Shown here one piece after another: positions 1-7,104 of a stretch of 16,869 nucleotides of DNA. Below the pieces are notes generated by a model. That model did not search any database and was not told where the DNA came from. It was given only the letters and a program-made list of their open reading frames with translations. Source of the stretch: JAAZMI01 sp050942615 (GTDB lineage: Bacteria > Bacillota > Dethiobacteria > DTU022 > UBA8154); the NCBI GenBank assembly GCA_050942615.1, contig JBMNNQ010000025.1, positions 1 to 16,869 of the forward strand, read 5' to 3'. The position numbers and the translations under genes are program-made. Each line of letters begins with the position of its first letter. Position 1 is the first letter of the stretch.

Positions 1-24
1 GCCTATACTTACCCATTGTTCCAT
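1..24 (-). CDS. 5' end of an unidentified gene (partial)
   Basis: Reading leftwards from 24, an ATG opens a frame of eight codons (MEQWVSIG) that runs off the window. It is preceded by GAGGTG at 31-36 at good ribosome-binding distance and by TATAAT-like boxes at 44-49 and 54-59. This is what the start of a real gene looks like. A second ATG at 16 lies in another frame and is less well placed. Eight residues are too few to name the product; genes commonly found after rny in Firmicutes (ymdB-type phosphoesterase, spoVS) do not start this way as far as I recall. Confidence 0.6.
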
Positions 25-43
25 ACCTTTCACCTCATCTATA

Positions 44-59
44 ATTATAGCATATTATA
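44..59 (-). promoter_or_regulatory. Promoter (-10 region) for the left-edge gene
   Basis: On the minus strand two perfect TATAAT hexamers occur in tandem, at 54-59 and 44-49. The second is preceded by TGC, giving an extended -10 (TGCTATAAT). No good -35 box is visible, which fits an extended -10 promoter. The start of transcription would lie about 20 bases before the ATG at 24, leaving a very short leader. Confidence 0.5.
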
Positions 60-115
60 GTAGATAGTGATAGGTTAACATATGTTTTTAGAGGCAGTTT
101 TAGCCTCCTTAAACA

Positions 116-220
116 CTAAACACTGTCCACAAAATCAACAACAGGTGCACCAGCTTTTTTAGCAAAAAACAGATACATTTCCAGATCTTTGCCTGTTCCG
201 GAGGCCAATGATAAAGGATT
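116..220 (-). pseudogene. Possible 34-codon remnant of a protein gene
   Basis: Between stop codons at 221-223 and 116-118 the minus strand reads NPLSLASGTGKDLEMYLFFAKKAGAPVVDFVDSV. This has a protein-like composition (SGTGKDLEMY, AKKAGAPVVDF) rather than the Cys/Phe/Lys-rich look of random AT-rich sequence. There is an internal TTG but no ribosome binding site in front of it. The simplest reading is the C-terminal stub of a decayed gene lying between the rny terminator and the next gene's promoter. The family is not recognised, and chance cannot be excluded at this length. Confidence 0.3.
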
Positions 221-261
221 TTAGATTTTAATATTCCATAACAACAGAATAAATCCCTTCT

Positions 262-291
262 GAAAAAAGAAAAAAAGTGCCTTACGGCACT
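262..291 (-). terminator. Intrinsic terminator after rny
   Basis: On the minus strand the stem AGTGCC - GTAA - GGCACT (276-291) is followed at once by a T-rich tract (TTTTTTTCTTTTTT). It sits 22 bases after the rny stop codon. This is a textbook rho-independent terminator and ends the recA-rny transcript. Confidence 0.9.
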
Positions 292-313
292 ATTTACCAT
301 CGCTGTCTACAGC

Positions 314-1852
314 TTAACGGGCATATTCTACCGCCCGGGTTTCTCTGATTACAGTAACCTTAATTTGCCCGGGGTAATCCAATTCCTTTTCAATTTTTTT
401 TGTGATTTCCCTGGCCACCTGTGTTGCCTTTATGTCGTCAATTTTTTCAGGCTTGACCATAATGCGAATTTCACGGCCGGCCTGAATAGCATAAGCTTTT
501 TCAACCCCGTCAAACGAATCTGCTATTTCCTCCAGTTTTTCCAAACGTTTAATATAAGCCTCTAATGTCTCGCGCCGGGCACCGGGCCTGGCCGCAGAAA
601 TAGCGTCAGCAGCCTGCACTAAAACAGCCTCCATGGTTTGCGGTTCAATATCACCGTGGTGGGCACCAATCGCATTCACCACCTCGGGGGTTTCACGCAG
701 TTTTTTAGCCAGCTTGGCCCCGTTGACAACATGGGGGCCCTCAATTTCATGATCCAGGGCCTTCCCTATATCATGCAGCAAACCAGCCCTTTTTGCCAAT
801 TTAATATCAAGTCCCAACTCTGCAGCCATGATACCGGCCAGGTGGGCCACCTCCATAGAATGTTTGAGTACATTTTGGCCGTAACTGGTCCTAAATTTCA
901 ACCTTCCCAACGCCTTGACCAGCTCCGGATGAAGCCCGTGCACGCCGGCTTCAAATGTGGCCTGTTCCCCTTCTTCCCGTATTTGGGCATCAACTTCATT
1001 TTGGGCTTTTTCCACCATTTCTTCGATGCGGGCAGGGTGTATGCGGCCGTCAACGATCAATTTTTCCAAGGCCAACCGCGCTATTTCCCTGCGAATAGGA
1101 TCAAAACCTGATAAAATTACCGCTTCAGGAGTATCGTCAATAATCAGGTCGATACCCGTCAATGTTTCCAAAGTCCGGATATTTCTTCCTTCCCTGCCGA
1201 TAATACGGCCCTTCATTTCATCGTTAGGCAAATTAACAACAGAAACGGTAGACTCCGAAACATGATCGGCAGCATAACGCTGTATAGCCTGGGAAATTAT
1301 TTCCCTGGCTTTTTTTTCTGATTCCTCTTTAGCCTGTAGCTCAACATCTTTAATCATCTGTGCCAGCTCATATTGTATTTCATCTTTTACCCTTTTTAGA
1401 ATAACCTCCTTGGCCTCCTCTGAAGTTAACCCGGAGATTCTTTCAAGTTCGAACAGCTGCTGTTGTTGAATCTCCTCTGTTTTTTTACGGATCTGAACAG
1501 TTTCTTCTTCCCGTTTTTTTAATTCATCATCCTTTTTTTCCAGCTGCGAGGTTTTCCTGTCCAGGGTTTCTTCCTTTTGCAGGATACGTCTTTCCAAACG
1601 CTGTAGTTCTACGCGTCTTTCCTTGGTTTCCTTTTCTAATTCATGCCTGAGCTTATGCACCTCTTCTTTTGCTTCCAATATCTTTTCTTTTTTTTCTGTC
1701 CGTGCTTTTTCCTCTGCTTCCTCAAGAATCTTTTTGGCAGCTTCCCCGGCAGACATAAGCCTGGTTTCAGTAAGATATTTAAAAATAAAATAGCCGGCCC
1801 CGAAACCTATTAAAATGCCAATAATACCAGTAATTACAGCTAGTAGGTCCAA
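314..1852 (-). CDS. rny: Ribonuclease Y
   Basis: Membrane-bound endoribonuclease that starts mRNA decay in many Firmicutes and forms the core of their degradosome-like assemblies. The 512-residue protein has the full family architecture: an N-terminal membrane anchor (about 4-26), a long charged coiled coil (about 35-200), a KH RNA-binding domain with GRIIGREGRN at 215-224, and an HD domain with the metal-binding HD pair at 360-361 (GLLHDIGKA) and an upstream histidine at 331. The length is normal for the family. The start is TTG, placed directly after an in-frame TAA, so no earlier start is possible. AGGAGGTG lies upstream with a rather long spacing of about 12 bases. A terminator follows at 262-291. 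The gene appears to have its own promoter and leader in the recA-rny gap. Confidence 0.97.
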   Translation of the reverse strand: MDLLAVITGIIGILIGFGAGYFIFKYLTETRLMSAGEAAKKILEEAEEKARTEKKEKILEAKEEVHKLRHELEKETKERRVELQRLERRILQKEETLDRKTSQLEKKDDELKKREEETVQIRKKTEEIQQQQLFELERISGLTSEEAKEVILKRVKDEIQYELAQMIKDVELQAKEESEKKAREIISQAIQRYAADHVSESTVSVVNLPNDEMKGRIIGREGRNIRTLETLTGIDLIIDDTPEAVILSGFDPIRREIARLALEKLIVDGRIHPARIEEMVEKAQNEVDAQIREEGEQATFEAGVHGLHPELVKALGRLKFRTSYGQNVLKHSMEVAHLAGIMAAELGLDIKLAKRAGLLHDIGKALDHEIEGPHVVNGAKLAKKLRETPEVVNAIGAHHGDIEPQTMEAVLVQAADAISAARPGARRETLEAYIKRLEKLEEIADSFDGVEKAYAIQAGREIRIMVKPEKIDDIKATQVAREITKKIEKELDYPGQIKVTVIRETRAVEYAR

Positions 1853-1955
1853 TTAATTTTTTCACCTCCTGTTTCTTTGCTAGAATTTGCTTCAATAAAA
1901 AAAACTTCAATAAAAATAAGCTGTGGGTATCACAGCTTAAAATAGAAATGGCCAT
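1853..1955 (-). other. Small ORF crossing the rny leader terminator
   Basis: An ATG at 1955 preceded by GGGGGTG opens a minus-strand frame (MAISILSCDTHSLFLLKFF...) that runs through both arms of the 1918-1938 hairpin and continues past 1853 into the first codons of rny in another frame. A translating ribosome would cover the hairpin, as in translation-linked attenuation. The peptide resembles no known protein and is rich in Leu, Phe and Lys as expected from the T-rich tract. It may be a regulatory upstream ORF or just chance. Confidence 0.25.
1908..1938 (-). terminator. Terminator-like hairpin upstream of rny
   Basis: Minus-strand sequence AAGCTGTG - ATACC - CACAGCTT (1918-1938) forms a perfect 8-bp stem with a 5-base loop. 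It is followed by ATTTTTATTG and shortly after by a run of eight T. It lies about 55 bases before the rny start and 280 bases after the recA stop. It could end recA transcripts, end a small RNA, or act as an attenuator in front of rny. Confidence 0.7.
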
Positions 1956-2132
1956 ATTACACCCCCGACACCTCAACCTGAAAATAAACAAAAGGGCGGC
2001 AGGGATGACCGGTATATAATTTAGGTTTATATAAAAATGCCAAAAACCTGCTGTGGCATCATAGCTATGGTCAAATCTATTTTAAGGACAGTAAATTCCC
2101 AGTAAAACAGGTTTTTACTGTTTCTTAAAGCA

Positions 2133-2161
2133 ATTTTATCCTCTTTAAGAGATTATGTCAA
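2133..2161 (-). promoter_or_regulatory. Sigma-A promoter upstream of rny
   Basis: On the minus strand a perfect -35 TTGACA (2156-2161), a 17-base spacer and a -10 TAAAAT (2133-2138) form a near-consensus vegetative promoter. Transcription would start near 2126 and run toward rny. The spacer contains the dyad CTCTT-A-AAGAG (2141-2151), which could be a repressor site or chance. Confidence 0.75.
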
Positions 2162-2219
2162 GAAAGAAAAGTTTTCCTCATAGAAATTTCCATTAAAGGA
2201 ACCCATGCAACTGTTTTGC

Positions 2220-3263
2220 TTATTTTGCATCGTCAACTTTAATTTCCTTTTCTTTACCGTCTTTTTCCACAACATCTTTATCCAGCAGATTATATTCCAA
2301 ACGCAGCTGCTTTTCGATCTCCCGAAATAGATCAGTATTTTTCCTTAAAAATTCCTTGGCGTTTTCCCTTCCCTGCCCCAACCTTTCATCCTTATAGGAA
2401 TACCAGGTGCCGCTTCTGTTAATAATTTCCTTATCCAGGCCCAGGTCCAAAACGCACCCTTCCTGGGAAATCCCTTCCCCAAAAATAATATCAAATTCTG
2501 CAGCTTTAAAAGGCGGGGCCAGTTTATTTTTTACCACCCGGGCCCTTGTCCGGTTGCCGATCATTTCATTGCCCCGTTTCAAGGTTTCCATCCTGCGCAC
2601 ATCAATCCGTACAGAGGCATAAAATTTTAACGCCCGGCCGCCGGGTGTAACCTCGGGGTTCCCGAACATAACGCCTACTTTTTCCCGGATCTGGTTGATA
2701 AAAATTGATGTTGTTTGTGATTTGCTGATCTGGCCGGAAAGCTTTCTCATAGCCTGGGACATCAACCGCGCCTGCAGGCCAACGTGGGTATCGCCCATTT
2801 CCCCTTCAATTTCTGCCCGGGGCACCAGGGCCGCCACCGAGTCGATCACCAAAACATCGATCGCTCCGCTGCGCACCAAAGCTTCTGCAATTTCCAAAGC
2901 CTGTTCACCTGTATCGGGTTGGGAGACCAGCAGTTCGTCAATATTTACACCCAATTTTTGGGCATAAATGGGATCAAGGGCATGCTCGGCATCAATAAAG
3001 ACCGCAAAACCGCCGTTTTTCTGTGCCTCTGCAATAATATGCAGGGCCACTGTGGTTTTCCCCGATGACTCAGGGCCATAGATCTCCACCACCCTGCCCC
3101 GGGGGACACCCCCGATGCCCAGGGCAATATCTAGAGACAGCGCCCCTGTGGGAATTATATCAATCGGCTGCCGGTTTTCTGCCCCCAATTTCATAACAGA
3201 GCCTTTCCCAAACTGTTTTTCTATCTGCAACAAAGCCGTATCCAAGGCTTTTTTCTTTTCCAC
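2220..3263 (-). CDS. recA: Recombinase RecA
   Basis: ATP-dependent strand-exchange protein for homologous recombination, which also promotes LexA self-cleavage in the SOS response. Walker A GPESSGKT lies near residues 63-70, followed by FIDAEHALDP, the Walker B stretch VLVIDSVAALVPRAE, loop L1 (EGEMGDTHVGLQARLMSQ), the FINQIREKVGVMFGNPE segment and loop L2 (TPGGRALKFYASVR). An acidic/lysine-rich tail follows, as in other RecAs. I place the start at the GTG at 3263 (VEKKKALDTAL), giving 347 residues, because the strong AAGGAGGTG ribosome binding site lies inside the coding sequence if the ATG at 3284 is used. An SOS-box-like sequence sits 37 bases upstream of the GTG. No recX follows. Confidence 0.97.
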   Translation of the reverse strand: MEKKKALDTALLQIEKQFGKGSVMKLGAENRQPIDIIPTGALSLDIALGIGGVPRGRVVEIYGPESSGKTTVALHIIAEAQKNGGFAVFIDAEHALDPIYAQKLGVNIDELLVSQPDTGEQALEIAEALVRSGAIDVLVIDSVAALVPRAEIEGEMGDTHVGLQARLMSQAMRKLSGQISKSQTTSIFINQIREKVGVMFGNPEVTPGGRALKFYASVRIDVRRMETLKRGNEMIGNRTRARVVKNKLAPPFKAAEFDIIFGEGISQEGCVLDLGLDKEIINRSGTWYSYKDERLGQGRENAKEFLRKNTDLFREIEKQLRLEYNLLDKDVVEKDGKEKEIKVDDAK

Positions 3264-3299
3264 CCTTCCCGCACCTCCTTGCATAAACTATTTCTATAC

Positions 3300-3313
3300 T
3301 AAACATCTGTTTG
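3300..3313 (-). promoter_or_regulatory. SOS box (LexA site) upstream of recA
   Basis: The minus strand reads CAAACAGATGTTTA. It matches 12 of 14 positions of the Gram-positive LexA box CGAACRNRYGTTYC, including the whole AACRNRYGTTY core. It lies between thpR and recA, where a LexA operator is expected. No lexA gene is in the window. A clear -35/-10 pair is not visible; TAGTAT just downstream could be the -10. Confidence 0.6.
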
Positions 3314-3367
3314 GTCATTTTAATTTAATAGTTCTCCAGCTCCCGGGAAACTTCCTGCTTTTTAAAA

Positions 3368-3955
3368 TTATTTTTTAAATAAGAACTCCTTTACCGGCGT
3401 ATAAACAGGCCCTGTGGGGTATAGTCTGCTTTGCATTAAACAAAACCGATCTACCTGTAATTTATTTTTACATATCCAGGGCGCGGTAAAAACATCATTT
3501 GCGGCCGCAAAAAAATCCCCTTTTTTCTTTTTTCGGCCCAAGGTGATATGCGACCGGAACTGTTGCCTGTAACCCCTGCGGGATTTACCCCCGCCATGTT
3601 GCTGAAAACCTAATATTTCCAGACGTTGCTCAATTTCCCTCACCAAATTACCGAGCTGAGAGGCCCCCTCCCCTACACCTATCCAGAATACCCGGGGGTT
3701 GTCCAAGGAAGGGAAGGCCCCCAAGCCGGCCAGGGAAACGGTAAAAGCAGCTGTTTTTTCTCCAAGTTCCCGCAGGGGTTTTTCCAAAATACCCGGTACA
3801 GCATCATCCTGCTCCCCCAAAAATTTTAGGGTAATATGCAGCAGGTGCGGTGCAACCCAGCGTACCCCTTTTATTTTTTTGCGCAGCCTGTCCTGGATCT
3901 GCGCCAGCTCGGCCTGTAATCCAGCCTGCAGGTTTACTGCCAGAAAAATCCTCAT
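3368..3955 (-). CDS. thpR: RNA 2',3'-cyclic phosphodiesterase (2'-5' RNA ligase family)
   Basis: Member of the 2H phosphoesterase superfamily; ThpR/LigT proteins open 2',3'-cyclic phosphates on RNA ends. Both H-x-T catalytic motifs are present in the 195-residue protein: HIT at 40-42 (LLHITLKFLGE) and HIT at 136-138 (RSHITLGRKKK). The length and the MRIFLAVNL opening are typical. The start at 3955 is chosen because GGAAGGGGA precedes it; an earlier in-frame ATG at 4024 would overlap the end of the phosphoesterase gene and lacks family similarity. It lies 58 bases after the phosphoesterase, probably co-transcribed, and just before recA, an arrangement also seen in other Clostridia. Confidence 0.92.
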   Translation of the reverse strand: MRIFLAVNLQAGLQAELAQIQDRLRKKIKGVRWVAPHLLHITLKFLGEQDDAVPGILEKPLRELGEKTAAFTVSLAGLGAFPSLDNPRVFWIGVGEGASQLGNLVREIEQRLEILGFQQHGGGKSRRGYRQQFRSHITLGRKKKKGDFFAAANDVFTAPWICKNKLQVDRFCLMQSRLYPTGPVYTPVKEFLFKK

Positions 3956-4013
3956 GGTATCCCCTTCCGCTTTATATAATTCCCTGATCCCCACCAATCT
4001 CCTGCAAAAAAAT

Positions 4014-5423
4014 TTAATCAACAAAAATAAAGCGTTCCAGGCTGAAATTTAACGGAAATTGTTCCACTTTGATCAAATCTGCGCTAAAAGGAATGTAACC
4101 TTTTCCTTCTTTATGAAAATCCAACAGAACCAGGCTGAAATTAATATCCAGGTTCTGAATGCCCCGGATACCGGAAGCGCCGGTAGAACCGGCATTTATT
4201 TCAATATACCCTTCATTTTTTTTAATATAAGGTTTATGCAGGTGACCCCCCAAAAGCAGGTTGCCATCCTTACGCAGGTATTTAAACATTTCGGGGTTGT
4301 GGGTGGCAATAATGGTTGTCTCCCCGCTGGAGGCCACGTTCGCTGCCAACTCCTGTGCTTTCCTTTCCATCAGGCCTTCATCTGGAATAGAAGGTACACC
4401 TGAAAAGGAAGCCGGATCTGCCAAACCTGCAATTTTTAAATTCGCTATTTCAAGATCACCGTTTTCAAGGACAATTACGTTTTCCATTTTTTTAAGTTGT
4501 TCCACGACCGGCCCGGATTCATGGTTCCCCGGAATAAAAACATAGGGCACCTCAATTTCTGCAAAAAAACCGGATAAAAGTTCCAGTTCCAGTTCTGTAC
4601 CATAATCCACCATATCCCCGGTATCGATAATCAGCTCCACATTGAAGGTTTCAACAATACGCCGGATAAAATTAAAGGCTGCCGGGTTATTATGAATATC
4701 GGAGACGTGCAGGACTTTAATTGTATCTTGTTTATGAGCCAATACTGTGTTTTTTTCCACTTCATTTTGCAAAAAATAGATATTTTCCACTACCTCTGTA
4801 AATTGAGATCCCATTTTTTCAACAACTGCAACCCCCTCCTGCAGAACGTGAAATACCAGGGGAGCAGCCTCTAAAGCCCCCTGGTATTCGGCTTCCAAAA
4901 ATGCCGCCGGTCTATAGGATAAAAAGGCGGCAGACAAAAGCAACAGTAATACCAGAAAATTAATCAAACCCGTCCCAAACAGTTCTGCTTTGCACACGCG
5001 CCGGCGTGTCCAAAGCAGTGCCGCGGCCATACCAATTAAAAAAACCAAAAACAGAAGAAAAGTAAGGTATTTAATTATATTTTTTTTAATTTCCTGAAAC
5101 AGTTCCCCCGACCAGAGGCCTGTTGACAGCGCATTGGTGTTTTTCGTAAACTTAGTTAATTCATCTTTATTGACTATATTTACACTTTTTAAGGTCAGAT
5201 AGAAATCGAGGGGGGGCAGATGGGTGGCAGCGGTAAGTTTCCCCAAAGGCGGCAGGTAAATGATTGTACGCCCTTTTCCCCAAAATTTTAGCCCGGCCTC
5301 AAGTTCAAGTGCACCGGCGGAAAAATTGACAGGGCCTAAAAATTGGATAACAAGCAGCATCAGCAGGAGACCGGAAAAGATTTTCAGGACAGTAGTATTA
5401 AATAGCTTCCTTTTTAAATTCAT
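4014..5423 (-). CDS. Membrane-anchored calcineurin-like metallophosphoesterase
   Basis: Predicted 469-residue membrane protein. It has hydrophobic segments at about 13-30, 118-137 and 153-170 and a C-terminal calcineurin-type domain from about 234. All five metal-site motifs are visible: SDIHNN (D242, H244), DTGDMVD (D270), PGNHES (N300, H301), ATHNPE (H375) and GGHLHKP (H394, H396), so the domain should be active. With the N terminus inside, three spans would put the phosphatase outside the cell, as for the YkuE-type family, but the topology is inferred. The ATG at 5423 follows GGAGAAGAAAG. It overlaps the end of the FtsH-like gene by 26 bases, so the two are probably translationally coupled. 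The substrate is unknown. Confidence 0.85.
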   Translation of the reverse strand: MNLKRKLFNTTVLKIFSGLLLMLLVIQFLGPVNFSAGALELEAGLKFWGKGRTIIYLPPLGKLTAATHLPPLDFYLTLKSVNIVNKDELTKFTKNTNALSTGLWSGELFQEIKKNIIKYLTFLLFLVFLIGMAAALLWTRRRVCKAELFGTGLINFLVLLLLLSAAFLSYRPAAFLEAEYQGALEAAPLVFHVLQEGVAVVEKMGSQFTEVVENIYFLQNEVEKNTVLAHKQDTIKVLHVSDIHNNPAAFNFIRRIVETFNVELIIDTGDMVDYGTELELELLSGFFAEIEVPYVFIPGNHESGPVVEQLKKMENVIVLENGDLEIANLKIAGLADPASFSGVPSIPDEGLMERKAQELAANVASSGETTIIATHNPEMFKYLRKDGNLLLGGHLHKPYIKKNEGYIEINAGSTGASGIRGIQNLDINFSLVLLDFHKEGKGYIPFSADLIKVEQFPLNFSLERFIFVD

Positions 5424-6909
5424 CTTTCTTCTCCGTTCCCAGCAGGCTGCGCAGGTATTCCCCCCCGATTCTTTCTGTTTCCACCAAGCAACCGGCTGCC
5501 TCTTTAACCAGGTTTTTATATTTTTTAATAATATCCCGGACCTTTTTTTCCTGGCCTTCAAGGATTTCCTGCAAACCCCTATGTAGGGTATCGCCGGGCA
5601 GATCCTTCAGGCTGACAATCCCCAGGGAAGACATCCCGGATTTAATAATTTTTTTAGCCAATTCCACAGCCTGTTGAAAATCATTGGCTGCGCCCGTACT
5701 GCGGTTGCCAAGTAGCTCTTCTTCGCTGATCGCCCCGCCTAACAAAACAGCAATCTGTCCTTCCAAATAATCCTTGGTATAAATATAGCTGTCTTCTGCC
5801 GGCGTTTGCCGGATATAGCCCATCGCCTTCCCCCGGGGTATAATTGTCACTGTGGAAACAGATCCCGGCCGGAAATGTTCGCTGATCAGGGCATGGCCAA
5901 TTTCATGGATCGCAATGCGCCGGCATTCATCTTTGCCCGGCTGGCGGTCCAGTTTTTCACCCATGATCACTTTATCCAGGGATTCACAAAAGTGTTTTTT
6001 ATGAATTAATTTGGATTTTTCCCGCAGGGCGGCAATGGCCGCCTCATTGGCCAGGCTCTCCAAATGGGCCCCTGAAAAACCAAAGGTATCGGCAGCAACC
6101 TTTCGCAGTTGAACATCCGCAGCCAAAGGCTTGTTCCGCGTATGCAGTTTTAAAATCTGCAGTCTGCCCTCAAAATCAGGTAGTTCGACCTGTACAATAC
6201 GATCAAAACGGCCGGGACGTAATAAGGCATCATCTAAAAGATCCGGCCTGTTTGTAGCCCCAATTAACAAAATACAGAGCTTGCCGTCCAGGCTGAGGCC
6301 GTCCATTTCCACTAGAAGCTGGTTTAATGTTTGTTCATGCTCCAGATGAGAGGTGCTGCCGCGCCCCCGGCTGGCCCCTAAAATATCTATTTCATCAATA
6401 AAAATGATCGCGCTTTTTTTTGCTTTTTTCCGGGCACCGCTTTTAGCTTGTTGAAAAACCTGCCGCACCCTTTGGGCCCCCACACCGGCATACATTTCAA
6501 TAAACTCGCTGCCGGCAGCAGAAATAAAGGCCGCATTGGTATGTGAAGCAGCCGCCTTGGCCAACAGCGTTTTACCCGTGCCCGGCGGCCCGACCAAGAG
6601 AATACCTTTCAAGGGCCTGATACCCATCAAATCAATTTTTTCCGGCTCCCTGATAAAATCCAGCGCCTCGAGCAGTTCCCGTTTCGCAGAATTTTGCCCG
6701 CCGATATCACTAAAATTGGTACCGGTACCTGCTTTGGAATCATGCACATTCAAGGGGGCAAATTGCTTGATTCCCCCCCTGCTTTCAAATGCTTTATAAA
6801 GAAAAAACAGCAGCCCCAAGGCAAAAACAAAAGGAAAAACATTATAACCCAACCAAAGCAAGCCGGCGATTAACCCTAAAATAACCCCCGCAACGATCTC
6901 CTTAAGCAT
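5398..6909 (-). CDS. Short FtsH-type AAA membrane metalloprotease
   Basis: ATP-dependent zinc protease of the FtsH/M41 family. The 503-residue protein has two closely spaced N-terminal hydrophobic segments (about 4-21 and 24-38) and none of the roughly 70-residue extracytoplasmic domain of housekeeping FtsH (usually 600-650 aa). Walker A GPPGTGKT is at 107-114, Walker B IIFIDEID at 168-175, the second region of homology ATNRPDLLDDALLRPGRFDR at 218-237, the zinc site HEIGH at 335-339 and a third-ligand candidate D410 in TGAAND. It should be catalytically competent. The pore-loop position normally read as F-V-G appears here as Y-A-G (140-142). It is likely a specialised paralog rather than the cell's main FtsH. 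The ATG at 6909 has only a weak GGGGGT site. It has its own promoter (7021-7026) and overlaps the downstream phosphoesterase. Confidence 0.9.
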   Translation of the reverse strand: MLKEIVAGVILGLIAGLLWLGYNVFPFVFALGLLFFLYKAFESRGGIKQFAPLNVHDSKAGTGTNFSDIGGQNSAKRELLEALDFIREPEKIDLMGIRPLKGILLVGPPGTGKTLLAKAAASHTNAAFISAAGSEFIEMYAGVGAQRVRQVFQQAKSGARKKAKKSAIIFIDEIDILGASRGRGSTSHLEHEQTLNQLLVEMDGLSLDGKLCILLIGATNRPDLLDDALLRPGRFDRIVQVELPDFEGRLQILKLHTRNKPLAADVQLRKVAADTFGFSGAHLESLANEAAIAALREKSKLIHKKHFCESLDKVIMGEKLDRQPGKDECRRIAIHEIGHALISEHFRPGSVSTVTIIPRGKAMGYIRQTPAEDSYIYTKDYLEGQIAVLLGGAISEEELLGNRSTGAANDFQQAVELAKKIIKSGMSSLGIVSLKDLPGDTLHRGLQEILEGQEKKVRDIIKKYKNLVKEAAGCLVETERIGGEYLRSLLGTEKKDEFKKEAI

Positions 6910-6993
6910 GCACAGACCCCCAAAACAAAATGAATGTTGTCAAAAAATACAAAAAACTGCTTTAAATATATACTTGGGCCTTACACACAACCA

Positions 6994-7050
6994 GTTTACA
7001 TAACATACTTTCACAGTTGCATTATAACAAAGATCGCCGTTTAAAAGCAA
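6994..7050 (-). promoter_or_regulatory. Promoter module P1 (FtsH-like operon)
   Basis: On the minus strand TGTTATAAT (extended -10, hexamer at 7021-7026) would start transcription near 7014, giving a leader of about 105 bases. The -35 is poor. The 31-base block 7020-7050 matches the block at 7695-7725 at 23 of 31 positions, and a shared 10-mer (TTATGTAAAC, 6994-7003) lies downstream. P1 and P2 therefore look related. Confidence 0.6.
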
Positions 7051-7104
7051 ACCTAACATCCTTTTAGCAGCCCAAATTACGCCCTAAAGCGGTTCTGTTG
7101 CTTT

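Larger units (their letters stand above)
1853..2219. other. Long recA-rny intergenic region / candidate rny leader
   Basis: This 367-base gap has no convincing protein gene; recX, often found after recA, is absent. Reading on the minus strand it holds a near-consensus promoter (2133-2161), a short hairpin near the predicted 5' end (CAGTAAAA - ACCTG - TTTTACTG, about 2099-2119), a weak stem ATGCCA...TGGCAT (2037-2059) followed by TTTTA, a 10-bp palindrome CATAGCTATG (2060-2069), a GGGGGTG-preceded ATG at 1955, a strong terminator-like hairpin (1918-1938) and finally the rny ribosome binding site (1861-1868). It may be an attenuated leader of rny, a separate small RNA of about 200 nt, or simply the recA terminator region plus the rny promoter. 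No known riboswitch signature is recognised. Confidence 0.55.

Noticed and set aside
91..107. GAGGC...GCCTC stem as a second terminator
   Set aside because: The stem is only five pairs and is not followed by a T tract in either direction.
109..300. Minus-strand open frame of 63 codons after rny
   Set aside because: It begins inside the rny terminator and has Phe/Cys/Leu-rich noise composition; another frame in the same stretch looks more protein-like.
638..1111. Plus-strand open frame of 157 codons
   Set aside because: It lies entirely opposite the KH and HD domains of rny and is the mirror of that coding sequence.
2037..2059. ATGCCA...TGGCAT hairpin as a firm terminator
   Set aside because: The six-pair stem has an 11-base loop and only a short T tract; kept only as a possible element of the rny leader.
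3264..3284. ATG at 3284 as the recA start
   Set aside because: The AAGGAGGTG ribosome binding site would then be coding; the GTG at 3263 has that site at a usable distance and gives the usual RecA N terminus.
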